Origin: Pseudarthrobacter sp. NIBRBAC000502770 | Lineage (GTDB): Bacteria > Actinomycetota > Actinomycetes > Actinomycetales > Micrococcaceae | Length of the DNA stretch: 64,000 nucleotides | Assembly (NCBI RefSeq): GCF_006517815.1 | Contig: NZ_CP041198.1 | Coordinates: forward strand, 124,001-188,000 | Reading direction: 5' to 3' | In this document: positions 45,095-54,211 of the stretch, one piece after another | How the letters are laid out: each line of letters opens with the position of its first letter | How positions within the stretch are numbered: the stretch's first letter is position 1 | The notes under the pieces: model-generated | Seen by the model: only the letters and a program-made list of their open reading frames with translations | Database searches by the model: none | What the model was told of the DNA's origin: nothing | Position numbers and translations under genes: made by a program

Positions 45095-47949
45095 TGCCGC
45101 TTGACCTGGCTCCCGCGCCGCAGGGGCGCCGGAGCGGCCGCCGGGTTGCGTTGCGGCTGGCCCGCCGCGACATCGCCCGCCATAAGGGGCGCTCGCTCCT
45201 GATCGTCCTGCTGATCATGCTGCCGGTGGCCGGCATGACCGGCGCCGCCACCCTCTACCAGAGCTCACAGCGCACGCCCGGGGAGATTGTCCGGTACGAA
45301 CTGGGCAACTCCCAGGCCAGGTTCAGTGTCCTGGCGGTTCCCAGCGCGGACTCCCTGCAGGATCCGCTCAATGATGGTGTCATCGCTTCCAGCTCCGGCC
45401 GCTACGACCCGGATTTCGAGCGGACAGACCCGGCCGACGCCCTCCCGGCGGGCTACGAAGTCCTTCCGCAGCGGACGCTCACGCTGACCACCGGCGTGGG
45501 CGCGGCCCTTGTTTCCTTGCAGGGCCGCGAGGTTGACGCGCTGAATCCGGCGTTTGACGGCAAGTACAGCCTGCTGGCCGGCCGCGCACCGCGGGACGGG
45601 ACGGAGGTGCTGGCTTCGCCGGGGTTGATGTCGCGGTTCCACCTCGCCTTCGGCCAGGAATTTACGACGTCGGCAGGAACCTTCGTCCCGGTGGGCACCA
45701 TCCGTGACGCTTCCGTCGCGGACAGCAACAGCATCCTGTACCTCAAGGCGGGCCAGGCGCCAGGGGACCTTGCGGCGGGCCCCTCGACCCGCCAGTCTGT
45801 GTCCTACTACCTGGTGGGCCCCGAACCGGTCACCTGGCAACAGGTCAGGGAGGCCAACAGCGAAGGCGTGGGCGTGCTGTCCCGCAGCGTGGTGCTGGAC
45901 CCGCCGTCCGCCGACCAGCGCACGGTTCCAGGTTCCCTGCTGCACGACAACTCCCCGGTGCTGGTGACCGTCTATGCCACTTTCGGCCTGGTCGGTGCGC
46001 TCGCACTGCTCGAGGTGGGCCTGCTGGCCGGAGCCGCGTTCGCCGTCGGCGCCAAGCGCCAGGTACGTGAGCTGGCACTGCTGGCATCCGCCGGAGCGGA
46101 CACTTCCACCATCGGAGCCGTCGTCACTGCCGGTGGACTGTGGCTTGGCAGCCTGGCCGTGGCCGGCGGCGCCGCAGTGGGGCTCGGGGCCGCTGCCGTC
46201 GTCGTCCACGTGGTCCGTTCCACCGGTTCCGCCCGGCTGGCCGGCCTGCACCCGGACCTCCTCCTGACCGCCCTGGCCATGGCGCTGGGCTTGGGCGCCT
46301 GCGTCCTGGCTGCATTGGTCCCGGCGCGCCAGGTGTCAAGGCAGGCCGTGCTGGGTGCGCTCAAATCCGGGCGGGCGCCGGCGCCGACGGGGCGCCGCAC
46401 CACCGTAGCCGGCGTCGTCGCGCTGGCAGGTGCCGCAGGGCTGCTTGGGGCCGGCTGGCTTCTCAGCGGTTCCACGACCGATCCCGACCAGCGGGCGGAG
46501 CAACTGCCGGTGGTGGCCACCCTGCTGATCGCCGGGGCAATGGCCGCAGTTGCGGGCCTGGTAATGCTGACCGGATGGCTGATCCTCCGGCTGACGTCCC
46601 GTACGCGCTGGCTTTCCCTCTCCCTCCGGATGGCGGCGCGGGACTCTGCGCGAAACCGTGGCCGGAGCGTCCCCGCCGTCGCCGCCGTACTCGCGGCGGC
46701 CACCCTGGCAAGCGCCGCCCTGGTGCTGTCAGCCAGCCAGCAGGCCGGGCTGCGGGACGCCCATTACTGGGGCGCCCTGGAGAACCAGGCGTACCTTCCT
46801 CTTACGGTGGACCAGCCCCTCGCAGCCGATGGCAGCATGCGGCCACCCATGCACATTGACGCCGGCGCACTCTCCGCCGCGGTGGATAGTGCCATCGGGA
46901 CTGTCCAATCGACCCGGCTCATCACCGCCCCCGCAAGCCTCCGGAACTGCCCCGAGGGCCCCGCAGATCCAGGCCTGCCGGCACTGACGGACACCTCGAA
47001 TTGCCTGGTGTTTTCGCTTGCCAGGCCGCAGGCCAATACGTGCCCGACCACACCCATGGGACGGGTAGTGGACCCGGGGGACTGGCGGTGCCGCGGGTCC
47101 ATGGTCAACGAACAGCCCTCCAGCCGGGCCATCCTGGTCGGCGGGGTGGACGACGTCCGGGCAGCACTGGGCCGCGATCCATCCGCGGAGTCCCTGGCGG
47201 TGCTGGACGCCGGTGGAATGATAGTGACCAACCCCGTCTTCGTCCGTGACGGAACAGTCCTGCTGGAGGGGAAAGATGTACGGACCCACGGTCCGGCGCC
47301 GTCCGGGCCCGGCACGGTGCCCTCGACGGTGAGGAGCACTTCCCTGGCCGCAACGGTGCTCGAGCCTTCTGTCCCGGTCCCATACTTCGGTGTTGTCTCG
47401 CCGGAAACCGCCGCACGCCTGGAGCTCCACGCTGAACCCGCCGGGCTCCTGGTTCAGCTGGCGAAGTATCCGTCGGAGGCGGAGGCTGATGCAGCCTCCG
47501 CTGCCATCGCGGCCGTCTACCGGCAGCCCGGCATGGACTTCCGGGCCGAGCCTGGCATTTCCCAGGGCAGCCAGTGGATGACGTGGTCCATTGTGGCCGC
47601 CGCCGCGCTCATCACGTTCAGCGCAGCGGGCATCACCACCGGTCTCTCCCTGGCCGATGCCCGCACCGACCACGCCACGCTTGCCGGCGTGGGAGCCTCG
47701 CCGCGGCTGCGCAAGGCCCTGGCAGGATCGCAGGCCCTTTTCACCAGCGGCGTGGGCGCCCTGCTGGGGGTACTGGCAGGGGTGGTGCCTGCCTTCCTGC
47801 TTGTCCTGTCGTCGGACATGCGGACAGCAGTCGACGTTCCCTGGCTGCACCTCCTGGCCCTCGTAATGGCCGTACCGGTGACGGGCGCAGTGCTTGCCTG
47901 GACCTTTACCCCTTCCGGGCTGCCCTTGTCCCGGCGCAGCGTGGCCTAG
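45094..47949 (+). CDS. FtsX-like ABC permease
   Basis: 951 residues. An N-terminal helix (about 34-55) is followed by a long outer domain (about 56-290). Three helices of the first FtsX core lie at about 295-430, two to three helices at about 440-560, a second outer domain at about 560-820, and three C-terminal helices (about 830-945) form the second FtsX core. This double-FtsX, BceB/MacB-like form works as a mechanotransducing exporter rather than a classic pump. It shares one base with the ATPase gene (TGATG). The substrate is unknown; cell-wall-active peptides are the usual guess for PadR-linked systems. Confidence 0.92.
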   Translation: MPLDLAPAPQGRRSGRRVALRLARRDIARHKGRSLLIVLLIMLPVAGMTGAATLYQSSQRTPGEIVRYELGNSQARFSVLAVPSADSLQDPLNDGVIASSSGRYDPDFERTDPADALPAGYEVLPQRTLTLTTGVGAALVSLQGREVDALNPAFDGKYSLLAGRAPRDGTEVLASPGLMSRFHLAFGQEFTTSAGTFVPVGTIRDASVADSNSILYLKAGQAPGDLAAGPSTRQSVSYYLVGPEPVTWQQVREANSEGVGVLSRSVVLDPPSADQRTVPGSLLHDNSPVLVTVYATFGLVGALALLEVGLLAGAAFAVGAKRQVRELALLASAGADTSTIGAVVTAGGLWLGSLAVAGGAAVGLGAAAVVVHVVRSTGSARLAGLHPDLLLTALAMALGLGACVLAALVPARQVSRQAVLGALKSGRAPAPTGRRTTVAGVVALAGAAGLLGAGWLLSGSTTDPDQRAEQLPVVATLLIAGAMAAVAGLVMLTGWLILRLTSRTRWLSLSLRMAARDSARNRGRSVPAVAAVLAAATLASAALVLSASQQAGLRDAHYWGALENQAYLPLTVDQPLAADGSMRPPMHIDAGALSAAVDSAIGTVQSTRLITAPASLRNCPEGPADPGLPALTDTSNCLVFSLARPQANTCPTTPMGRVVDPGDWRCRGSMVNEQPSSRAILVGGVDDVRAALGRDPSAESLAVLDAGGMIVTNPVFVRDGTVLLEGKDVRTHGPAPSGPGTVPSTVRSTSLAATVLEPSVPVPYFGVVSPETAARLELHAEPAGLLVQLAKYPSEAEADAASAAIAAVYRQPGMDFRAEPGISQGSQWMTWSIVAAAALITFSAAGITTGLSLADARTDHATLAGVGASPRLRKALAGSQALFTSGVGALLGVLAGVVPAFLLVLSSDMRTAVDVPWLHLLALVMAVPVTGAVLAWTFTPSGLPLSRRSVA

Positions 47950-48094
47950 CCTGGGGCTTTCGACCCTCATTCGTCGCCGCGGCGCCGCCGCTCACCGCAC
48001 AGCCGGGCGCCGCGCCGCCGTCGGCCGCGGAAGCGGGGACCCGCGTTGGTAGGGTGCCCAGTAGGAAAAGTGGGATAACTCTCAAGGAGGAGAC

Positions 48095-50392
48095 ATGGCC
48101 GGAGCGCCTGACCAACGGAACAACGGATCCCGGGCGGAGGGCGGACTGGCTACGGACCCGGATCTTCCCCCGCCCGCCGTCGACCAGGCACGGCTCGACG
48201 CCGAGGACCGGAAATGGACCCCGGCGAAGATCGCGCTCTGGGCCGCGATTGCCCTGCTGGGCGGCGTTGCCTGGTTCATGCTGGCCATTGTGCGCGGCGA
48301 GACCGTCAACGCCATCTGGTTCGTCTTCGCCTCCGTGTGCACCTACCTGATCGGCTACCGCTTCTACTCCAAGGTGATCGAACGCTACATCACCAAGCCT
48401 GACGACCGGCGTGCCACCCCGGCCGAGTACAAGGCCGACGGCAAGGACTATGTCCGCACCGACCGGAACGTGCTCTTCGGCCACCACTTCGCCGCCATCG
48501 CAGGCGCCGGCCCGCTGGTGGGCCCGGTCATCGCCGCCCAGATGGGCTACCTTCCCGGCACCATCTGGATCATCGTGGGCGTGGTCCTCGCCGGCGCCGT
48601 CCAGGACTACCTGGTGATGTTCTTCTCCATGCGCCGCGGCGGCCGCTCCCTGGGCCAGATGGCCCGTGAGGAACTCGGCGTGATCGGTGGCACGGCAGCG
48701 CTCATTGCCACCTTGCTCATCATGGTGATCATCGTGGCCATCCTGGCCCTCGTCGTCGTCAACGCCCTGGGTGAAAGCCCGTGGGGCGTGTTCTCGGTGG
48801 GCATGACCATCCCCATCGCCCTCTTCATGGGCGTCTACCTCCGCTACCTGCGGCCCGGCAAAGTCATGGAAGTCTCCATCATCGGCTTCGTCCTGCTGAT
48901 GGCCGCCATCATCGGCGGCGGCCTGGTGGCCCAGACCGGATGGGGCGCAGCCGTGTTCCACCTGGACAAGGTGACCATCGCCTGGGGCCTGATCATCTAC
49001 GGTTTCATCGCCGCCATCCTGCCGGTGTGGCTGCTGCTCGCCCCGCGCGACTACCTCTCCACGTTCATGAAGATCGGCGTGATCGTGATGCTGGCGCTGG
49101 CCATCATCGTGGTCCGGCCCGAGGTCACCGTTCCCGCGTTCAGCGAATTCGCCAGCCGGGAAAACGGCCCCGTATTCTCCGGCGCCCTGTTCCCCTTCCT
49201 GTTCGTCACCATCGCCTGCGGCGCACTCTCCGGCTTCCACGCCCTCATCTCATCCGGTACCACCCCCAAACTGGTGGAGAAGGAACGGCAGACCCGGTAC
49301 ATCGGCTACGGCGGCATGCTGATGGAATCCTTCGTGGCCATCATGGCCCTGGTGGCCGCCATCTCGATCGACCGCGGACTCTACTTCGCCATGAACGCTC
49401 CCGCCGCACTGACCGGCGGCACCGTCGAAACCGCAGCCACCTGGGTCAACAGCCTTGGCCTGGCCGGAGTGAACATCAGCCCGGACCTGCTGTCCGAGAC
49501 GGCGCGGAACGTTGGCGAACAAAGCATCGTGTCCCGTACCGGCGGCGCTCCCACCCTGGCGGTGGGCCTGGCGCACATCATGCACCAGTTCGTGGGCGGG
49601 ACCGCCCTCATGGGCTTCTGGTACCACTTCGCCATCATGTTCGAGGCGCTCTTCATCCTCACTGCCGTCGATGCCGGCACCCGTGTTGCCCGCTTCATGC
49701 TGCAGGACTCCATCGGCAACTTCGTCCCCAAGTTCAAGGAGGCCTCCTGGCGTCCCGGAGCCTGGCTCTGCACCGCCATCATGGTGGCAGCCTGGGGCGC
49801 AGTGCTGCTCATGGGTGTCACCGACCCGCTGGGCGGCATCAACACCCTGTTCCCGCTGTTCGGAATCGCCAACCAGTTGCTCGCCGCCATCGCGCTGGCC
49901 GTGGTCCTGGCAATCGTTGCCAAACGGGGAACCTTTAAGTACCTGTGGATCGTGGCCCTGCCGCTGGCGTTCGCAGCCGTGGTGACCATCACCGCGAGCT
50001 ACCAGAAGATCTTCTCCTCCACCCCTGCCGTGGGCTACTTCGCCAACAACGCGGCCTTCAGCAAGGCGCTGGCCGACGGCAAGAAGGAATTCGGCACCGC
50101 GAAGACGGTGGCCGCGATGGAAGCCGTGGTCCGCAACACGGCCATCCAGGGCTGGCTGTCCGTGATCTTCGTGGTGCTCAGCATCATCGTGATCGCCACC
50201 GCGCTCCTCGCCACGGCCAAGGCGTTCCGGGACCGGTCGGCAGGAGCGGCCATCACCGACAACGAGGACCCGGCTGTTCCGTCGCGCGTCTTTGCGCCGG
50301 CCGGGCTGGTACCAACCACGGCCGAACGTGAACTGGCTGCCGAATGGGAGAAGGTGCCCGCCGAGGCCCGGCTCGAACGGACCGGGCACTGA
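48095..50392 (+). CDS. cstA: Carbon starvation protein CstA
   Basis: 765 residues with about 16-18 membrane helices. The family core is clear: YRFYSKVIERYI, RNVLFGHHFAAIAGAGPLVGP, QDYLVMFFSMRRGGRSLGQ and CGALSGFHALISSGTTPK. CstA-type proteins take up peptides or pyruvate when carbon is short. AAGGAGG lies 4 bp before ATG 48095, the strongest ribosome site in the window. The next gene, ybdD, overlaps by one base (TGATG), the conserved cstA-ybdD arrangement. Confidence 0.97.
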   Translation: MAGAPDQRNNGSRAEGGLATDPDLPPPAVDQARLDAEDRKWTPAKIALWAAIALLGGVAWFMLAIVRGETVNAIWFVFASVCTYLIGYRFYSKVIERYITKPDDRRATPAEYKADGKDYVRTDRNVLFGHHFAAIAGAGPLVGPVIAAQMGYLPGTIWIIVGVVLAGAVQDYLVMFFSMRRGGRSLGQMAREELGVIGGTAALIATLLIMVIIVAILALVVVNALGESPWGVFSVGMTIPIALFMGVYLRYLRPGKVMEVSIIGFVLLMAAIIGGGLVAQTGWGAAVFHLDKVTIAWGLIIYGFIAAILPVWLLLAPRDYLSTFMKIGVIVMLALAIIVVRPEVTVPAFSEFASRENGPVFSGALFPFLFVTIACGALSGFHALISSGTTPKLVEKERQTRYIGYGGMLMESFVAIMALVAAISIDRGLYFAMNAPAALTGGTVETAATWVNSLGLAGVNISPDLLSETARNVGEQSIVSRTGGAPTLAVGLAHIMHQFVGGTALMGFWYHFAIMFEALFILTAVDAGTRVARFMLQDSIGNFVPKFKEASWRPGAWLCTAIMVAAWGAVLLMGVTDPLGGINTLFPLFGIANQLLAAIALAVVLAIVAKRGTFKYLWIVALPLAFAAVVTITASYQKIFSSTPAVGYFANNAAFSKALADGKKEFGTAKTVAAMEAVVRNTAIQGWLSVIFVVLSIIVIATALLATAKAFRDRSAGAAITDNEDPAVPSRVFAPAGLVPTTAERELAAEWEKVPAEARLERTGH

Positions 50393-50595
50393 TGAGCGCC
50401 GGGATCGCCCTGGTCGCCAACGGGTTCCGCGGGTTTGCCCGCTACCTGGGCGGCGTCATGGGCGCGGACGCCTACGCCAAGTACCTGGAACACCACCGGG
50501 CCGCCGGGCATGCCGAAGCGCCCCTGACAGAGCGGGAGTTCTGGCGGGACCGCACAGACCGCCAGGACAGCAACCCCCAAGGCCGGTGCTGCTGA
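50392..50595 (+). CDS. ybdD: YbdD/YjiX-family small protein
   Basis: 67 residues. The signature is FARYLGGVMGADAYAKYLEHH followed by PLTEREFWRDRTDRQ, diagnostic of this small family. These proteins accompany CstA or BtsT and are needed for their function in pyruvate uptake. The ATG overlaps the cstA stop by one base. The two terminal cysteines (GRCC) are in the usual place. Confidence 0.93.
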   Translation: MSAGIALVANGFRGFARYLGGVMGADAYAKYLEHHRAAGHAEAPLTEREFWRDRTDRQDSNPQGRCC

Positions 50596-50673
50596 TTGAG
50601 CCCGCAGCGGACAAGCGCGCCACAGGCCTTCACAGGTGGACCGTGGCCGGACGGGCCGTGAGAGTATGAACGC

Positions 50674-51300
50674 ATGAGCGATCCCAATGACACTCAGGCA
50701 GCTGAGGACCTTCCGGTAGAGGGTACTCCCGTGGACGACACGGAGGACCCCGTTCAGGTTCCCTCCGGGACGGACGGAAGGCCCAGGGGGAGCAGCCTGC
50801 AGGATCTGGTGGACGAGCCTGCCAAGGTGATGCGGATCGGCACCATGATCCGGCAGCTGCTTGAAGAGGTGAAGTCTGCCCCACTGGACGATGCTGCGCG
50901 CGGCAGGCTGGCTGCCATCCACGCCCGCTCCATCAAGGAGCTGGAGGACGGCCTTGCGCCCGAGCTCGTGGCAGAACTGGACAGGATCAACCTGCCCTTC
51001 TCCGGTGACGCCACACCATCGGACGCGGAGCTTCGGATTGCCCAGGCCCAGCTGGTGGGCTGGCTTGAGGGCCTGTTCCATGGGATCCAAACGGCCATCG
51101 CCGCCCAGAACGCGGCCCGGGAACACGCAGCCGCGCAGCTGCAGCTGCGCCAACTGCCGCCGGGCACCATGATTGCGCCCGGCGTGGTGATCGGTGAAAA
51201 CGGCGAGCCCCAGCGTGCCCCGGCCGGCGCCCGGCCCGGGCAACAGGGCCGGCCTGGTCAGCGTGAGGACCCGGACCACGGCCCGGGCCAGTACTTGTAG
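50674..51300 (+). CDS. bpa: Bacterial proteasome activator Bpa/PafE
   Basis: 208 residues. The C-terminal GQYL is the gate-opening peptide that docks into the 20S proteasome rim. A helical bundle (about 45-155) forms the dodecameric ring: LVDEPAKVMRIGTMIRQLLEEV, ARSIKELEDGL and AQLVGWLEGLFHGIQTAI are the conserved DUF2587 pieces. The first 40 residues are acidic and disordered, and a Pro/Gly-rich linker (about 165-200) carries GQYL. It allows ATP-independent breakdown of unfolded proteins. It implies that the host has a 20S proteasome, elsewhere in the genome. Confidence 0.95.
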   Translation: MSDPNDTQAAEDLPVEGTPVDDTEDPVQVPSGTDGRPRGSSLQDLVDEPAKVMRIGTMIRQLLEEVKSAPLDDAARGRLAAIHARSIKELEDGLAPELVAELDRINLPFSGDATPSDAELRIAQAQLVGWLEGLFHGIQTAIAAQNAAREHAAAQLQLRQLPPGTMIAPGVVIGENGEPQRAPAGARPGQQGRPGQREDPDHGPGQYL

Positions 51301-51307
51301 GATCCGC

Positions 51308-51751
51308 TTGGGCTTTTTCAGCGCCGCCAGGCAGGGGCGCAAGGACGACGTGGAGCTGGGAAAGGGTTTGTGGCGCCGCGCGCACGACCGTTTCCACCGG
51401 GGACTGGACCGCTTCCACCAGGTGCTCGAGGGCGTGGAGGATGACCAGCTGTACGGCGAGCTGCTGGAGATCGCCAACCAGCTGGCTGCTTTGCTGCCTC
51501 GCGTCCGGGCAGTCTGCATGGAAGCGCAGCGGCGCGCCCCAAGCGACGGCCTGGACATTCCCGCAGCACTGTCGAATGTGCACAGGTCCCTGTCCAAGGC
51601 AGGAAATTCACTGGCAACCACGGCGGAGGCTGCAGCAATGCTGCGGCTCGCCGTGGGGCCGGTGCCGGTTGGCGCCGCGTCCGTCCACCGCCGCGCCGAG
51701 GCCGTCTTCCAGCAGGTGGACGACGCCGAGAGGCAGCTTCACTCGGAATAG
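51308..51751 (+). CDS. Helical conserved hypothetical protein next to bpa
   Basis: 147 residues, no named family recognised. It is almost all alpha-helical and basic at the start (MGFFSAARQGRKDDVELGKGLW, then RRAHDRFHRGLDRFHQVLEG). TTG 51308 is chosen: it lies 8 bp after the bpa stop and AGGA precedes it by 5 bp. Longer frames overlap bpa and read as low-complexity. Helices of 25-30 residues at about 15-45, 50-80 and 95-140 suggest a bundle. Placement directly behind bpa points to a shared mRNA and perhaps a role in the proteasome activator system, but that is only contextual. Confidence 0.75.
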   Translation: MGFFSAARQGRKDDVELGKGLWRRAHDRFHRGLDRFHQVLEGVEDDQLYGELLEIANQLAALLPRVRAVCMEAQRRAPSDGLDIPAALSNVHRSLSKAGNSLATTAEAAAMLRLAVGPVPVGAASVHRRAEAVFQQVDDAERQLHSE

Positions 51752-51867
51752 GCCGGGCGGGTGCGCAGGAATATTCCCGATTTGGAAGCCTACTTTCCAG
51801 TTAAGCGCCTGGCTGACAGACCCGGATTCCGCCGCGTTGGGCTCCCCGGTTTTGGCAGGATAAAGCC

Positions 51868-52713
51868 ATGACTCTTTCACCTACCTTGACTTTCAACGAC
51901 GGCAACACGATCCCCCAGCTCGGCTACGGTGTGTGGCAGGTTGAGGACGACGTGGCTGAAAAGGTTGTCCGGCAGGCGTTCGAAGCCGGCTTCCGCCACA
52001 TCGACACCGCCAAGATCTACGGGAACGAGGCCGGCGTGGGCCGTGCCATCGCCAGCTCCGGACTCTCGCCCGAGCAGATCTTCATCACCACCAAGCTGTG
52101 GAACGCAGATCAGGGCTACGAGTCGACGCTCGCCGCTTTCGAGGAATCCATGGACCGGCTTGGCCTGGAAACGCTGGACCTCTACCTCATCCACTGGATG
52201 CAGCCCAAGCAGGACAAGTACGTTGACACCTGGAAAGCCCTGATTGAGCTGCAGAAGCGCGGACGGGTCAAGTCCATCGGCGTCTCAAACTTCACGGTCG
52301 AGGGCCTGCAGCGCATTATCGACGAAACGGGCGTGGTTCCGGCCATCCACCAGATTGAGCTGCACCCCTACTTCAGCCAGCTCGAACTGCGTGAGTTTGG
52401 TGCTTCCAAGGGCATCCTGACCCAGGCATGGTCCCCGCTGGGGCAGGGCGGCGAGCTGCTCAAGGACCAGGCCATCGCGTCCATCGCTGCCAAGCACCAA
52501 GCAACCCCTGCCCAGGTGGTCATCGCCTGGCACCTCGCGGTCGGCAACGTGGTGATTCCCAAGTCCGTGACCGAGTCGCGCATCAAGGAGAACTTCGCAG
52601 CACTGGAGGTCTCCCTGGACGCCGAGGACATTGAAGCCATCAACAACCTTGACCGGACCGCGCGCGGCGAAGGCCGCATCGGAGCCGACCCGGCGGTTTC
52701 CGACTTCGCGTAG
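51868..52713 (+). CDS. Aldo-keto reductase
   Basis: 281 residues, a TIM barrel of the AKR5-like group, related to 2,5-diketo-D-gluconate reductases. The catalytic tetrad is D46, Y51 (AKIYGNE), K76 (TTKLWN) and H109 (LIHWM). The NADPH-binding IPKSVTESRIKEN is near the C-terminus. It reduces aldehydes or ketones such as methylglyoxal. ATG 51868 has AGGA at the right distance. It ends before a strong 20-bp hairpin (52768-52813). Confidence 0.96.
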   Translation: MTLSPTLTFNDGNTIPQLGYGVWQVEDDVAEKVVRQAFEAGFRHIDTAKIYGNEAGVGRAIASSGLSPEQIFITTKLWNADQGYESTLAAFEESMDRLGLETLDLYLIHWMQPKQDKYVDTWKALIELQKRGRVKSIGVSNFTVEGLQRIIDETGVVPAIHQIELHPYFSQLELREFGASKGILTQAWSPLGQGGELLKDQAIASIAAKHQATPAQVVIAWHLAVGNVVIPKSVTESRIKENFAALEVSLDAEDIEAINNLDRTARGEGRIGADPAVSDFA

Positions 52714-52767
52714 TCCCCAAGGCAGCGGTTCCCCGGCACCAGTTGCCGGTGGCCGGCCACGAAACCA

Positions 52768-52813
52768 GCGTCAGCCCGTGCTGCCGGCAACCACCGGCAG
52801 CACGGGCTGACGC
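52768..52813. terminator. 20-bp stem terminator after the aldo-keto reductase
   Basis: Perfect arms at 52768-52787 and 52794-52813 with a 6-nt loop (CAACCA). The stem may serve both the reductase gene and the convergent small gene. Confidence 0.88.
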
Positions 52814-52856
52814 CGTTAACCGGGCCAATGCCCGGGTCGAGCCAAGCGCGGACCGG

Positions 52857-53042
52857 TCAGGCGGCGATCTGGACGCGTTCCACGGTCACGGCGTCCGCCA
52901 CGGCCCAGCTGTCCTCTCCGTGGCAGTGCCGGCAGGCGAAGCGCTCGGCGTCTTCCAGGGTGTCGAAGACCTCGGAGCGGGCCCGGCCGCAGTCGGCGTC
53001 GAAGTACGTAACGTGAAATTCCTGTACTGCTTGGTTTTCCAT
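52857..53042 (-). CDS. Small hypothetical protein with Cys pair
   Basis: 61 residues, not recognised. The sequence has strands (EFHVTYFDADCG, then a short SWAVADAVTVERVQI end) around a helix TLEDAERFACRHC, which holds a CxxC pair (FACRHCHGE) plus one earlier Cys. This could bind zinc. ATG 53042 is used; an upstream ATG at 53057 adds five residues. Codon use matches the neighbours, so it is likely real. It lies alone between convergent terminator and NmrA gene. Confidence 0.7.
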   Translation of the reverse strand: MENQAVQEFHVTYFDADCGRARSEVFDTLEDAERFACRHCHGEDSWAVADAVTVERVQIAA

Positions 53043-53135
53043 AAATCCAGTCTGCAACCGGGGTCTGACATTCTTAGGAACCGACTCAGCGTGTTGTTGA
53101 GGACGCGAGGCGTATGGACCCGGAATTGCCGGCCA

Positions 53136-54083
53136 TCAGTGCCCGGGATGAGCCATCGCCGGTTGGCTCCCGTCTCCGGTTGTCTCTTTCAGGTGCGCTT
53201 CGAGGACATCGCGGACCGAGGTCCACTCGTGCCGGCCATAGCGGTCGTTGTTGACATGCTGGAGCTCCGCCTCCCCGCTGAACATGCTGACGAAGTACTG
53301 CATGCCCTGCCATGCGGGAAAGGCCTCGTCTTTGTCCTTCGACAGTAGCCGCCCAACCCTGCTCATGGCAGCCAACATACCGGTGGTCCCGGCCCATTGC
53401 AGGGAGAAAGGCGTCTCTGTGAGTTCGGTCATCGTCCGGGCAATACTGCGCGCCGTGACGCGGTCGCCGGCTATCTCGACCACGCGGGGTGCGTTCTCAT
53501 CCAGGGCGGCTAGTGCGACGACGCGTGCGACGTCGTCCTTGGTGGTGAAGTCGAGAACCTGGTCCGGTGAGGACCAGAACAGGACCCGGTGGCGGTTAAA
53601 CAGGATCATCGGTGCTTGGCCGGTGATCATGTCGGCGAAGGCCCCGTTCAGCACGGAAGTTACGCGTATGGGTGCTGCGTCGAGTTCGGCGGCGAACTCG
53701 CGGCGGAGCTCGAAGTTGCGGTTGCTGCCGGGGGTGACCCGGCGGTAATCCGCGGAGTAGTCCGACGGGATGAATCGTGCCACACCTGCGTCGACGGCGG
53801 CCGCAAGGAGCGCCCGCTGCGCGTCGACGATGACAGGACGCGCCCCGCTGACGGCGGAAATGACGGTATCCACGCCGGACAATGCGGAGGCGAGGCCGGC
53901 CCGATCTGTGTAGGCAGCCTCGTGGATCTCCACACGATCCTCCCCGCCGTAGATGCCATGGGCCGTTCCGTTCCCGGGGCGTGTCAGGACCCGGACCGCG
54001 GCGTCGCGGCGGAGGAGTTCGCGTACGATGCGTTGGCCGAGGTCACCGGTGGCTCCGGCGACGAGGACGGTGATGGTAGTGAT
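53136..54083 (-). CDS. NmrA-like NAD(P)-binding protein without canonical start
   Basis: 315 residues if translation begins at the ATC at 54083. The frame encodes an intact Rossmann start, TVLVAGATGDLGQRIV, directly after it, then the NmrA/isoflavone reductase body with VDTVISAVSGA, RFIPSDY and TTKDDVARVVALAAL. No ATG, GTG or TTG exists in frame upstream before the next gene. The first canonical start is the GTG at 53933, which would remove the nucleotide-binding strand. AGAAGAG lies about 6 bp before the ATC pair. Either a rare ATC start is used or an ATG was lost (one base change), so this may be a decaying gene. Confidence 0.65.
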   Translation of the reverse strand: MTTITVLVAGATGDLGQRIVRELLRRDAAVRVLTRPGNGTAHGIYGGEDRVEIHEAAYTDRAGLASALSGVDTVISAVSGARPVIVDAQRALLAAAVDAGVARFIPSDYSADYRRVTPGSNRNFELRREFAAELDAAPIRVTSVLNGAFADMITGQAPMILFNRHRVLFWSSPDQVLDFTTKDDVARVVALAALDENAPRVVEIAGDRVTARSIARTMTELTETPFSLQWAGTTGMLAAMSRVGRLLSKDKDEAFPAWQGMQYFVSMFSGEAELQHVNNDRYGRHEWTSVRDVLEAHLKETTGDGSQPAMAHPGH

Positions 54084-54211
54084 GATTTGCTCTTCTCGGT
54101 AGGTGTCGGTGAGGCGCCGGCGTGAGAGTCGATGCGAGGGCCACGGGCTCGGGTTTGGCCCCCATGCAGAAATAGTACTTGGCGGCGCAGCGGGGGCTGG
54201 CTGTGAAGCAG

